Counted from the stretch's first letter, positions 1-7,605 are shown. The stretch is DNA of 64,000 bases from Flagellimonas amphidinii (GCF_013090115.1 NZ_JABFNN010000031.1:186001-250000); one strand, 5' to 3'. Made by a program: numbers and translations. The notes: generated by a model not told the origin, from the letters alone.

Positions 1-1890
1 GATGCCGTCGTCAAAGGGGTTTACGAAGACCTGCCCCAAAACAATAGTTTCGGGTTCGTAAAGTTCTTCGCCAATTGGAAGTTGGTAGAGGCCAATGAAC
101 CTGAACGTTTCGAACGGATCAAAACCGTTTGGGACGACTGGTCTTTTCAGCTCTATGTACAATTGAAACCAGGAATCGACTTCGCAACGGCCGATGCCGC
201 ATTACGAAATCTTTATACGCAATACGGTCCTTCGCAAGAGCTCGAAGTTTTTGGGAGGAGAAACCTGCATCCGTTTGCCTATCCGATGGACAAATGGCGC
301 TTGTATTCCGAGTTCGACGCACAGGGAAACCCTACCAAGGGCCGTATCACTTTTGTGTGGTTGTTTATCGCCATCGGCATATTCGTACTGTTCCTGGCCT
401 GTATCAATTTTATGAACCTGAGCACGGCCCGTTCCGAAAAACGGTCGAAGGAAGTGGGCATCCGCAAGACCGTGGGGTCGAAAAAGAAACAACTGGTCAT
501 CCAATTTTTGACCGAATCGCTACTGATCTCCGGTATCGCCCTTCTTCTCGCTTTGCTACTGGTATTACTTTCCCTTCCGTGGTTCAACGAACTGGCAGGG
601 AAGGAAATGAACATTCCTTGGGGCAACCCCGTTTTCTGGGCCTCCCTACTATCTTTTACAGTATTGACCGGCATATTGGCGGGCAGTTATCCCGCCTTGT
701 ACCTGTCCTCGTTCAGTCCTGTCAAAGTCCTAAAGGGTACCTTTAAGGCAGGGCCGTACTCCGCGATTCCCAGAAAAGTGCTGGTCGTCTTCCAGTTCGC
801 GGTTTCCATCATGCTGGCCGTGGGAACGGTCATCGTTTTTAATCAGATTGAATTTACAAAAGATAGGCCTTTGGGCTATGATCAGGACAACCTGATTTCC
901 ATACAGATGAACAATCCCGTGTATGACGGCAAATACGACCTGTTGCGCAACGAGCTGAAAAAAACAGGGGTCGTGGAAGACATGGCGCAATCGTCCTCCC
1001 CATTGATCGGCGTTTACAGCAATGGTGGCGGTGGACTTAGTTGGCAGGGAAAGAACCCTGAGTTCAGGCCCGATTTCGGTATCCTTAGGGTCACCCACGA
1101 TTATGGAAAAACGGTAGGATGGCAATTTTTGGAAGGAAGGGATTTTTCCAGGGATCATGCCTCCGATTCCTTGGCCATCATCATCAACGAGACCGCCGTA
1201 AAATATATGGGGTTGGAAAACCCCGTAGGCACCTTTATTTCCTTTGGCGGCCCGCAACGGGCCAAAATCATCGGGGTGACCAAGGATATGGTCATGCAAT
1301 CGCCCTACGAGCCGGTCAAGCAGGCACTCTTCTTTATCGATTACGAAAATGTGGGTTACATCAATATCAAGATCAGGCCCGACGCGAGCGCGGGAAATGC
1401 CATTTCCAAAATCGAGGATGTGTTTGACAAAGTGGTACCCTCGGCTAGCTTCGACTACAAATTTATCGACCAGGAGTTCGACCGAAAGTTCCAATCCGAA
1501 CAACGACTGGGCAACCTGGCCGGCGTTTTTACCCTTTTGGCCATTCTTATCAGTTGCCTGGGCCTTTTCGGCCTTGCATCGTTCGTAGCCGAACAGCGTA
1601 CCAAGGAGATAGGGGTGCGAAAAGTATTGGGTGCCTCGGTACTGAACTTATGGAAAATGCTATCCAAGGATTTTGTGTTGTTGGTATTGATTTCGGGTTT
1701 CGTTGCGATCCCGATTGTCTACCACTTTATGTCGAGATGGTTGCAGAACTACGAATACCGAATGGAAATTCCGTGGTGGGTCTTTGCCTTGGCCGTGATC
1801 GGGGCCTTGTTAGTCACATTGCTTACGGTAAGCTATCAGTCGATTTGGGCGGCCAGCGTAAACCCTGTAAAAAGTTTGCGGACGGAGTAA
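1..1890 (+). CDS. FtsX/MacB-like ABC transporter permease (5' end outside window)
   Basis: The reading frame is open from base 1, so the gene begins upstream. The visible part starts in the periplasmic MacB_PCD-type domain (the phrase GVYEDLPQNNSF is typical). It then has a first FtsX domain around the residues encoded by 350-760 (LFLACINFMNLSTARS, a cytoplasmic RSKEVGIRK loop and hydrophobic segments), a second extracytoplasmic domain, and a second FtsX domain at 1500-1880 with the matching loop RTKEIGVRKVLGAS. This duplicated layout is that of about 800-residue Bacteroidota permeases that move lipids, peptides or drugs out of the envelope. An ABC ATPase follows 59 bases downstream. GC content is near 50 percent in the sampled lines, well above the rest of the window. 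The substrate cannot be inferred. Confidence 0.93.
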   Translation, partial: DAVVKGVYEDLPQNNSFGFVKFFANWKLVEANEPERFERIKTVWDDWSFQLYVQLKPGIDFATADAALRNLYTQYGPSQELEVFGRRNLHPFAYPMDKWRLYSEFDAQGNPTKGRITFVWLFIAIGIFVLFLACINFMNLSTARSEKRSKEVGIRKTVGSKKKQLVIQFLTESLLISGIALLLALLLVLLSLPWFNELAGKEMNIPWGNPVFWASLLSFTVLTGILAGSYPALYLSSFSPVKVLKGTFKAGPYSAIPRKVLVVFQFAVSIMLAVGTVIVFNQIEFTKDRPLGYDQDNLISIQMNNPVYDGKYDLLRNELKKTGVVEDMAQSSSPLIGVYSNGGGGLSWQGKNPEFRPDFGILRVTHDYGKTVGWQFLEGRDFSRDHASDSLAIIINETAVKYMGLENPVGTFISFGGPQRAKIIGVTKDMVMQSPYEPVKQALFFIDYENVGYINIKIRPDASAGNAISKIEDVFDKVVPSASFDYKFIDQEFDRKFQSEQRLGNLAGVFTLLAILISCLGLFGLASFVAEQRTKEIGVRKVLGASVLNLWKMLSKDFVLLVLISGFVAIPIVYHFMSRWLQNYEYRMEIPWWVFALAVIGALLVTLLTVSYQSIWAASVNPVKSLRTE

Positions 1891-1949
1891 GCTTCAGTTT
1901 AATTTTAAGAATTTTTTTTTTTAATACAGATTACTAAATACTATAAAGA

Positions 1950-2612
1950 ATGCTACTAGAACTAAAGAACATCTTTAAATGGGTACAGCAGGGCGGCCAA
2001 CGTGTCTTTCTGTTGAAGGATATCAACCTTCAAGTCGAGGAAGGCGAATTTATATCCGTGATGGGGCCTTCGGGCTCTGGAAAATCGACCTTGTTGAACG
2101 TTATCGGTATGCTCGATGGCTTTGATGAAGGGGAATACCACTTCTTGGATGAATCGGTACACAGCTTAAAGGAGAAGCATCGAGCTAATTTGTACAAGGA
2201 ATATATTGGTTTCGTTTTTCAGTCATACCATCTTTTGGATGATCTTACGGTACAGGAAAATTTAGAAATGCCCTTACTGTATAAAAAAATAAAAACTCCA
2301 GAACGTAAGGCCAAGGTTGCCGACATGTTGGACCGATTCAATATTGTTGGAAAAAAAGATTTATTTCCTGCCCAATTAAGTGGTGGTCAGCAACAATTGG
2401 TAGGTATTGCCAGAGCATTGATTTCCAACCCTAAACTAATACTAGCGGATGAACCCACCGGAAATTTGAACTCTTCACAAGGAGAGGAGATCATGGGGCT
2501 TTTTAAGCAGTTAAATGAAGAGGGAATTACTATTATTCAAGTGACCCACTCCGAAAAAAATGCAGCCTACGGTTCCAGAATTATCAACCTTTTGGATGGT
2601 AGGATGGTATAA
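1950..2612 (+). CDS. ABC transporter ATP-binding protein (MacB/LolD family)
   Basis: A 220-residue ATPase, complete and of normal LolD/MacB length. Walker A GPSGSGKST lies at residues 39-47, the Q-loop Gln near 91, the signature LSGGQ at 143-147, Walker B LILADEP at 163-169, and the switch His in VTHSEK near 199. It should energise the permease just upstream. The residue after the signature glutamines, almost always Arg in this family (QQQR), is Leu here (QQQLVGIARAL). Base composition changes inside the gene: the first 200 bases are GC-rich like the permease, and the rest is AT-rich like the remainder of the window. Confidence 0.95.
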   Translation: MLLELKNIFKWVQQGGQRVFLLKDINLQVEEGEFISVMGPSGSGKSTLLNVIGMLDGFDEGEYHFLDESVHSLKEKHRANLYKEYIGFVFQSYHLLDDLTVQENLEMPLLYKKIKTPERKAKVADMLDRFNIVGKKDLFPAQLSGGQQQLVGIARALISNPKLILADEPTGNLNSSQGEEIMGLFKQLNEEGITIIQVTHSEKNAAYGSRIINLLDGRMV

Positions 2613-2659
2613 ATTTGAAGACAATCAAAAAAAATATTTTTTACAATCACTTACATTAG

Positions 2660-2667
2660 TATCTTTG
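2660..2667 (+). promoter_or_regulatory. -7 promoter element of the tRNA-Arg gene
   Basis: TATCTTTG matches the Bacteroidota -7 consensus TAnnTTTG exactly and lies 14 bases before the tRNA 5' end, a fitting distance for a short leader. A convincing -33 TTG was not identified in the AT-rich stretch upstream. Confidence 0.6.
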
Positions 2668-2681
2668 CACCCGCAAAGTCG

Positions 2682-2755
2682 GGTCGCGTAGCTCAGCTGG
2701 ATAGAGCATCTGCCTTCTAAGCAGACGGTCATAGGTTCGAATCCTATCGCGATCA
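2682..2755 (+). tRNA. tRNA-Arg (anticodon TCT), 3' half supplied by the integrated element
   Basis: Full cloverleaf. The acceptor stem GGTCGCG pairs with CGCGATC (one G-T pair) and the D-arm contains GCTCAGCTGG. The anticodon stem TCTGC/GCAGA holds the loop CTTCTAA with TCT at positions 34-36. The T-arm ATAGG/CCTAT surrounds TTCGAAT. The discriminator is A and CCA is not encoded. A second copy of the 3' half at 9903-9944 has a different but equally well paired T-stem (GAAGG/CCTTC). The present gene is therefore a hybrid: host 5' half plus element 3' half. Confidence 0.97.
2714..2730 (+). repeat. attL core repeat of the tRNA-Arg element
   Basis: The 17 bases cttctaagcagacggtc are identical to 9903-9919. 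They cover the anticodon loop, the 3' anticodon stem and the variable loop of the tRNA, a classical tyrosine-integrase target. Identity stops on both sides: base 2713 differs from 9902, and 2731-2733 differ from 9920-9922. The crossover must lie inside this block. Confidence 0.88.
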
Positions 2756-2766
2756 CTTTAATTATC

Positions 2767-2800
2767 AACCACTTACATATCTGTAGGTGGTTTTTTATTT
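2767..2800 (+). terminator. Rho-independent terminator after tRNA-Arg
   Basis: A 10-bp stem AACCACTTAC/GTAGGTGGTT (one G-T pair) with a six-base loop is followed by a run of six more Ts within TTTTTTATTTT. It starts 11 bases after the tRNA. It is element-borne and replaces the host terminator now stranded at 9946. Confidence 0.8.
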
Positions 2801-2806
2801 TAGAGA

Positions 2807-2824
2807 TGTAACACATTTGTTACA
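2807..2824. promoter_or_regulatory. Left-end inverted heptads TGTAACA/TGTTACA
   Basis: TGTAACA at 2807-2813 and TGTTACA at 2818-2824 form an inverted pair whose starts are 11 bases apart. They lie 77 bases inside the attL core. The same heptads, again at 11-base steps, occur near the right end (9753-9781). They are probably arm-type binding sites for the integrase or its directionality factor. This is inference from position and repetition only. Confidence 0.5.
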
Positions 2825-2980
2825 CAAAATTGATATTAGCGGTATCTAACTTCGCCATTTCACTACCTAGTCTGAACATATAAATTTTGCCCATTTTCCG
2901 GGGATTCTTAACATATCATGTTGAAAACTGTTTAAAACCAGCTTTGGAACTAAGTGTTACTCTTATCTACTTTTACCTTT

Positions 2981-3841
2981 ATGTATAGATTGCTACTTGC
3001 CTTATTCATGATTTTCTTTATTAATGCAAATTCACAATCACTAGGTGAAGAACGTATTAGGAAACTCAATAATACTATTGCAAGAATCACAATAGATTCA
3101 TTAGGTGCTTCTGGTACTGGGTTCGTTGTAAGTAAAATGGGCCACATCGCTACTTGTAATCATGTAATTCAGCCTGCTTTTTACAGGAACGCGAAAACCA
3201 AAAATATCGATTCAATTAGGGTAATCCATGCTACATTTAGAAGTGGGAATGAAAAGGAATATGTAGTCCTTCCCGAATATTATGGAGATGAATACCTAAA
3301 TAGTCTTATCAAAGATTTCATTATACTAGCCCCTAGAGAGGTTAGTTCGAAGGAGTATGATTTTTTAACCATAGGAAGATGGGAAGATGTTAAAGAAGGC
3401 GATGAGATTTATACCGCAGGCTTCCCTCTTCAGATAAAACAAAGAATTATTTCCAAAGGCGTGTTTTCTACTAAGTATGAAGGTCAACAAAACCTTATTA
3501 ATGGTAATGGCAAACAAACCTCATACCCAAGAAAGGAAGCATGGGTAGATCTCACATTAAATAAAGGAAATTCAGGGGGTCCAATAATCTTAATGGGAAA
3601 GACAGCTAAAAAAGACAAGGTTGTTGGATTAGCAACATTTTTATGGAATCCATACGCCAATAACTCTTTTAAGCTATCTCAAAAGTTGAATGAAATCGAA
3701 AGACAAAATCCGAACCTTAATGTAAATAAGCTTCTAGCCTACATGTTCGAAGCGATATCAAAAAATTCTTTAGGTATAAGCGGGGCGGTGCCTAGCGACG
3801 GGATTTATTTGAAACTACAGCAACTGAATCAGGAACAATAG
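2981..3841 (+). CDS. Secreted trypsin-like serine protease
   Basis: A 286-residue protein when started at ATG 2981, which gives a clean signal peptide MYRLLLALFMIFFINANSQS. A GTG at 2954 would only add nine residues in front of it. The chymotrypsin-fold motifs are present: TCNHV with His61, KDFIIL with Asp112, and GNSGGP with Ser198, so the triad is complete. There is no PDZ domain, so it is not a typical DegP/HtrA protein. It lies at the left end of the integrated element, on the opposite strand to the main gene block and facing a small lipoprotein gene, like a cargo gene. The substrate is unknown. A role in host defence or nutrition would be guesswork. Confidence 0.85.
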   Translation: MYRLLLALFMIFFINANSQSLGEERIRKLNNTIARITIDSLGASGTGFVVSKMGHIATCNHVIQPAFYRNAKTKNIDSIRVIHATFRSGNEKEYVVLPEYYGDEYLNSLIKDFIILAPREVSSKEYDFLTIGRWEDVKEGDEIYTAGFPLQIKQRIISKGVFSTKYEGQQNLINGNGKQTSYPRKEAWVDLTLNKGNSGGPIILMGKTAKKDKVVGLATFLWNPYANNSFKLSQKLNEIERQNPNLNVNKLLAYMFEAISKNSLGISGAVPSDGIYLKLQQLNQEQ

Positions 3842-3986
3842 TTAAGTGTGAATTTTGAGAAACTTTAGAAGAATCGAATCTCTCCCTTAATTGAACTGTT
3901 CCCAAGTCTTTATCCTGAATATTTGTAGAAGCACAACCTACAATAAAAACGAAAACACAAATAATTAGTAAGTATCTCATAATCAA
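3792..3986 (-). CDS. Small putative lipoprotein
   Basis: 64 residues with a short basic start, a hydrophobic segment LLIICVFVFIVG and a lipobox-like VGC-AS, so the mature protein would be about 45 residues anchored by Cys17. A second ATG two codons in (3980) is an equally good start. Its 3' end overlaps the 3' end of the protease gene by 50 bases in convergent orientation. No family is recognised. It could be an accessory or inhibitor of the facing protease, but nothing in the sequence proves that. Confidence 0.5.
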   Translation of the reverse strand: MIMRYLLIICVFVFIVGCASTNIQDKDLGTVQLRERFDSSKVSQNSHLTIVPDSVAVVSNKSRR

Positions 3987-4488
3987 TACCCTTTGAATGT
4001 TTACAACAATTCAGTGCTAATATAATTGCCAAGCCACTTAAAATACAAAGAAATGTTGTGTTTTTCCATCAAATGCATGTGAAATAGACCAATGGCAGCG
4101 TTAATTAACACAATGCAGTGCTATTTTGAAAATACAGCAGGGTTGGGAACCTTTCCCTTATCGGGAAGTGGCCTTGGCTTATTTCCCATTGGGCTTTAGC
4201 TTAAACCTTCCCGACAAGTCTGTTATCGTATCATCAGATACAACAAACTTACCTCTAAAATCAATCTGACCAACTTTAGCAGTTGGTTCAGTGTCTTATT
4301 TGACGGCAGAGGTAACCGCAAGGTGATTTTTAAAACCATAAATTATAGTTTTTAATTGAACAATCCCCTGCTGCAATCGCAATATAACTCAAACAGTTTT
4401 ATCTGGCGGAGCAACGATAAAAACAAGAAACCGCCACCAAATTAATGATGACGGTTCCAGACCAAATCAAAATCTAAATCAAAAAAGT
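3987..4488. other. 502-base gap inside the element, no intact gene
   Basis: The gap between the lipoprotein and the 202-aa gene contains no long ORF. It holds a small hairpin TTCCC-ttatc-GGGAA at 4153-4167, an inverted repeat TGGCGG/CCGCCA (4404-4409 and 4431-4436), and on the minus strand a protein-like frame interrupted by stops (see 4179-4390). Either a decayed gene or an RNA could explain the structure. Confidence 0.5.
4179..4390 (-). pseudogene. Possible decayed ORF remnant
   Basis: Reading leftward in a single frame, the translation looks coding but has an internal TAA at 4296-4298. Upstream of it is a stretch ending in GFKNHLAVTSAVK. Downstream are 38 codons that read DTEPTAKVGQIDFRGKFV and continue to SGRFKLKPNGK before the TAA at 4179-4181. 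No start codon of normal type opens the frame, and another in-frame TGA precedes it. No family is recognised. The composition may be chance. Confidence 0.25.
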
Positions 4489-5097
4489 CTAATTTTTAAT
4501 CTGTCCAATCTTTCTAGCGGCAGGTTCAAAAACTTGTTTGGCCTGTGGTGCTGAGGTCAATTTAATCAGTTTGGGCAGGGCATTTCTTAATCGTGTCCGG
4601 TCTACGGTAGCAATAATACCCTCACTAAAGGCTTGGTTCAGCGTATTGCACAATTCTTTGGCCGTTTTAAGAGCCTTGGACTGCATATTATTGTTCACAT
4701 AATGATAATGCCTGTCTTTCACCTTTTGCTCTGTTTCAGGGCTTACTATAACACTTTCACCGGTCACTTTAAAGCCCACGGCTGCATGTCTAGCCGGTAC
4801 AAGGTCAAAAGCTGCTTTTGCAGTACTGCCATCTAGCCCTTGACTTGAAAGAGCGAATTCAACAGTGGCTTTTGGGAATCCATAAGCATTGCGAATAAGT
4901 CCCTCTAACGCACTCCATCCTTGATTAAGCAACAATTCCTTTTGTTCTTGTTCAAGTTCTTTTGGCAGGAGTTTTTGGGCTTCATCTAAGGCGTATTCGG
5001 CTTCTTTGGCCCATGCCTCATAACTAATCATTGTTTTATCGATTGCTTCTTGGTCAACCCAAAGTAATTCACCTTTTTTTTCAATTGTCGCATTCAT
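4489..5097 (-). CDS. Element protein of unknown function (202 aa)
   Basis: The last gene of the element's minus-strand block. It is soluble, with no signal peptide. The first 80 residues are charged and helix-forming (EAWAKEAEYALDEAQKLLPKELEQEQKELL), and the C-terminal third is basic (RTRLRNALPKLIKL, AARKIGQIKN). The start codon shares ATGA with the stop of the preceding gene (4-base overlap), which indicates translational coupling. No family is recognised. Its place at the end of a run of small phage-like genes is the only functional hint. Confidence 0.8.
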   Translation of the reverse strand: MNATIEKKGELLWVDQEAIDKTMISYEAWAKEAEYALDEAQKLLPKELEQEQKELLLNQGWSALEGLIRNAYGFPKATVEFALSSQGLDGSTAKAAFDLVPARHAAVGFKVTGESVIVSPETEQKVKDRHYHYVNNNMQSKALKTAKELCNTLNQAFSEGIIATVDRTRLRNALPKLIKLTSAPQAKQVFEPAARKIGQIKN

Positions 5098-5402
5098 GAA
5101 CTTCGTCTTTTTTTGTTGTTTTTTCTTTTGTTGATTACTCTTTTGATTTTTGCTAGGACTTCATCAGAAGCTTCGATTACCTCGATTACTTTCCCATCTT
5201 CGGCAATAATGGTTTCACCACCCGGCATTATGAATGTACCCGTTGCAAATTGGCCGTCCAGATAAACAGTATCGCCCACAGCGGCATCTTCCCCGGCTAT
5301 CAAGTCCGGGAATACCAATTCTTGTCCAAGGATATCCTGAAACGTTTGTTCGGCCCTCGGTTTCCACAATCGCCTAGTGGCATGCTTTTTAGTTGCTTTC
5401 AT
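5094..5402 (-). CDS. Small element protein, phage head-type beta motif (102 aa)
   Basis: The middle of this protein (residues 40-75) reads GDTVYLDGQFATGTF then PGGETIIAEDGKVIEV. This repeated short beta pattern, with dG...tiiaedGkv, is seen in head-maturation or scaffold-type proteins of Bacteroidota phages. That resemblance is by eye only. The tail is strongly basic (KRVINKRKNNKKRR). It is coupled to the 202-aa gene by a 4-base overlap and follows the 104-aa gene after 16 bases. Confidence 0.75.
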   Translation of the reverse strand: MKATKKHATRRLWKPRAEQTFQDILGQELVFPDLIAGEDAAVGDTVYLDGQFATGTFIMPGGETIIAEDGKVIEVIEASDEVLAKIKRVINKRKNNKKRRSS

Positions 5403-5418
5403 TGTTTTGATTTAATTA

Positions 5419-5733
5419 TTAATGACTATCGTTTATACCGTCTCGGACGGCCTCAATTTGTTCTTCTGAATAGGTTTGGAACACCGTTGGCTTTGATATC
5501 ATAAGATGGTCCAGACTATATTTCTTCAATAGGTTCAGGTAGTGATCAATTCTCATGCGTCCATCAGCTTCCAGTTCGATTGCTCCCCCAAATCCCTCAA
5601 CGTATTTCGTGACCTGGGTTGGTACCTCAACAAAAGGGTCATTGGTATAAACCGTGGGCGTTGGAAGGTACCCAGGGCGTTCCGGTACGTCTACCAGACT
5701 TTTCATCAATTCAAGCTTTTGTTCATCGTCCAT
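5419..5733 (-). CDS. Small element protein of unknown function (104 aa)
   Basis: An acidic soluble protein of 104 residues with no signal peptide or membrane segment. Its start lies 11 bases inside the preceding gene, so it belongs to the same transcript. The sequence is rich in Pro near the start (VPERPGYLPTPTVYTNDPF) and mixed helical after residue 55. No family is recognised. Confidence 0.75.
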   Translation of the reverse strand: MDDEQKLELMKSLVDVPERPGYLPTPTVYTNDPFVEVPTQVTKYVEGFGGAIELEADGRMRIDHYLNLLKKYSLDHLMISKPTVFQTYSEEQIEAVRDGINDSH

Positions 5734-6073
5734 TGGGGTACTTTTTAAGTTCTTTGTTTATCTCCTTTTTTTCAAGGGCCGCAATCTGTTGTAACCGTTC
5801 TTCTTTACTTAGGCTAAGAAAACCTTGGACATCAAAGCTTACGTCCTCAATCTCACTTCTATTCAGCTTGGGCAAAACAAACTCCAACATCGAAATGAAG
5901 GCATTCACCCGGTCCTTGGGCGAGAGCTCTTTTAAGTCGCTCAACACAGCTTCATATTCAGCATCTACTAGCTTTTGTATTCTACTACGTATTGATGCCG
6001 TGGACTTATTTGGGCTTCCTTTCCTTGAAGATTTTGCCCCTGCTTCGGATGCTGTTTTACTATCAAATGGCAT
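5723..6073 (-). CDS. Phage small-terminase-like or DUF protein (116 aa)
   Basis: The N-terminal SRKGSPNKST stretch followed by a helical region (IRSRIQKLVDAEYEAVLSDL, then LSPKDRVNAFISMLEFVLPKL) resembles small proteins that Bacteroidota phages carry next to their packaging genes. These have a basic GxPNKxT start and a helical body ending in a 'fvlPkl' phrase. The family assignment is from memory of the pattern and is not proven. It overlaps its neighbours by 11 bases on both sides. Confidence 0.75.
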   Translation of the reverse strand: MPFDSKTASEAGAKSSRKGSPNKSTASIRSRIQKLVDAEYEAVLSDLKELSPKDRVNAFISMLEFVLPKLNRSEIEDVSFDVQGFLSLSKEERLQQIAALEKKEINKELKKYPNGR

Positions 6074-6344
6074 TGTTACTTGATGTTACTTTAACTTTTC
6101 TATTTGGATAGGCCAAAACATAGGATGCAACCAACTTAGCAGCCTCCTTTGCTTGTTTTTGATCTTTGCTGTTTGTGTATTCAAGAAGGCGCATTGCTAA
6201 AATTTCATCATTGCTCATTTTTACGGTAACACTTCCGTCCGGATGTTTTTTAACTACATCCGCAGCATCAATTCTTAGTTGACCTTTGCTCTTTAGCAAC
6301 TTCAAGAGGGAAGTTGTTAAGGGTCGTTCGTTTTTACTTGACAT
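6063..6344 (-). CDS. Small element protein of unknown function (93 aa)
   Basis: A basic 93-residue soluble protein. It has a central DGSVTVKMSNDEILAMRLLE segment and a helical stretch KDQKQAKEAAKLVASYVLAY. The gene lies between the winged-helix-like gene (24 bases upstream) and the small-terminase-like gene (11-base overlap), so it should be co-transcribed. No family is recognised. Confidence 0.72.
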   Translation of the reverse strand: MSSKNERPLTTSLLKLLKSKGQLRIDAADVVKKHPDGSVTVKMSNDEILAMRLLEYTNSKDQKQAKEAAKLVASYVLAYPNRKVKVTSSNNAI

Positions 6345-6368
6345 TTTTCGTTCAATTTTGGATTGTTT

Positions 6369-7226
6369 TCAACTTGCTTTTTTTTTGCACCTACTAAGAG
6401 GAGTTATAGAGGAGATAGAAATCTCTGGACTCTTTTCAATGAAAATGCCTTTAGAAGTAACAAAAGCACCACCTTTGAAATCTTCATCTTCAGATAATTC
6501 CCTAGCAAACCTTTTATCTTGAACACCTGGGAATTTTAGTTCTATGATTCTCCTTTGTTTGATTAAATTGCCGTTGAGCATTTTATGTTTGTGGTACTTA
6601 CCTGCACTTTTGGTATTTTTGTTTTCAGACGGTCTAAGTATTTTGTCAAAACCCAGATTGGATAGGGTACTGTTTAAACGACTTTCCGCCAGGTCAGCCA
6701 CAGTCAAACCGTCTTGTTCCAATCGCTTCGCACGCTTAAGGTCAGACAGGTTCTTGATGCTGCCTGAGGTAAGCTCCTCTAATAGTTTGATCCGTTCAGA
6801 CCTTTTCTCAATCTGGGGTAATTGACTTCTAATGTTACTATGAATTCTTATGAACCTCGAACTCACTTTCGTATCAGTGAACTTTCCATAAATGGAAATA
6901 GGGATAAGCTTTAATTTCTTTTGTTTTGGTAGATGTTTATAAGTCCATTTACGGCTTCTTACAGCGATGTTTCCATTGCTTTGGACAACGACTAAGTCAA
7001 GGCTTAAAAGAGGGCTTAAATACTTTTCTATTGACGTTCTTGAAAGACCGGTGGCAGTCTTAAGTATAGCAACCGTTCCCTGCTTTCCAGTTCGCTTAAA
7101 AACTATTCCATTTTTATGAAATCTTAGAGTTGCAAAGAATGAAATTAGATTATCGCCACCTTCATTGAATAGGAAATCATATTCAAGATTTGTTAATAGC
7201 GTGAAGCCTAATGGTTTTGGTTGCAT
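6369..7226 (-). CDS. Winged-helix-like element protein, possible replication or regulatory protein (285 aa)
   Basis: Residues 1-110 look like a winged-helix unit: a helical start, then ILKTATGLSRTSIEKYLSPL as helix-turn-helix and LDLVVVQSNGNIAVRSRKWTY as the beta wing. Similar modules occur in replication initiators and in regulators of mobile elements. The rest is basic and unassigned. It follows the excisionase-like gene after three bases, a position often taken by replication genes in satellites and small islands. Function is inference only. Confidence 0.75.
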   Translation of the reverse strand: MQPKPLGFTLLTNLEYDFLFNEGGDNLISFFATLRFHKNGIVFKRTGKQGTVAILKTATGLSRTSIEKYLSPLLSLDLVVVQSNGNIAVRSRKWTYKHLPKQKKLKLIPISIYGKFTDTKVSSRFIRIHSNIRSQLPQIEKRSERIKLLEELTSGSIKNLSDLKRAKRLEQDGLTVADLAESRLNSTLSNLGFDKILRPSENKNTKSAGKYHKHKMLNGNLIKQRRIIELKFPGVQDKRFARELSEDEDFKGGAFVTSKGIFIEKSPEISISSITPLSRCKKKAS

Positions 7227-7229
7227 TTC

Positions 7230-7568
7230 CTACTTTTTTGAGTTCAGGAAAGCTTCTGCTTCTGCCTCGATTTCGACCTTTGATTTTTGGTGACCTTCCT
7301 TTATCCAATTGAGGATTGTTTCACGATCGAAGTAGAGTCGCTTACCTCTTTTAAAGCCACCTGGAAGTTCACCTTTTGAGTGTTTTGTATAAATCGTCGG
7401 CTTAACTACACCAAGAAACTCAGCTAATCCATCAGTGGTAAAAAATGGTCGTGGTTTGTCCCGGGGTTCAAGTGTTATTGCTGGCCGATTGTTGTCAAGA
7501 ATTAATTTTTCTAACTTATCAAATCGGGCATTAAACCTGTCTTCAATTAACTCAAAAGGATTATTCAT
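7230..7568 (-). CDS. Excisionase-type helix-turn-helix DNA-binding protein
   Basis: 112 residues. An N-terminal helical segment (ELIEDRFNARFDKLEKLIL) is followed by a MerR/HTH_17-type domain at about 40-95: FTTDGLAEFLGVVKPTIYTKHSKGELPGGFKRGKRLYFDRETILNWI, given here as the family's usual order of recognition helix, 'R-G-K-R-L-Y-F' wing and 'tIlnWI' helix. Such proteins in Bacteroidota elements act as directionality factors or activators. The ATG sits inside one arm of an 11-bp inverted repeat (7567-7605), which suggests self-regulation. Confidence 0.88.
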   Translation of the reverse strand: MNNPFELIEDRFNARFDKLEKLILDNNRPAITLEPRDKPRPFFTTDGLAEFLGVVKPTIYTKHSKGELPGGFKRGKRLYFDRETILNWIKEGHQKSKVEIEAEAEAFLNSKK

Positions 7569-7605
7569 TTGTAACAGCTTTTAATTATGATTAACTGCTA
7601 CAAAT
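7567..7605. promoter_or_regulatory. Inverted repeat over the HTH gene start (operator candidate)
   Basis: ATTTGTAACAG at 7567-7577 and CTGCTACAAAT at 7595-7605 form an 11-bp inverted repeat with one mismatch and a 17-base spacer. The left arm covers the HTH gene's start codon (7566-7568). The core TGTAACA is the same heptad found at both element ends, so one protein may bind all three places. Confidence 0.5.

Noticed and set aside
730-1503. 257-codon frame on the minus strand opposite the permease
   Set aside because: It is antisense to conserved FtsX sequence. Its translation has no recognisable domain.
2981-3841. DegP/HtrA quality-control protease
   Set aside because: No PDZ domain or HtrA-type loop. 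Only the trypsin-like core is present, and it lies within a mobile element.
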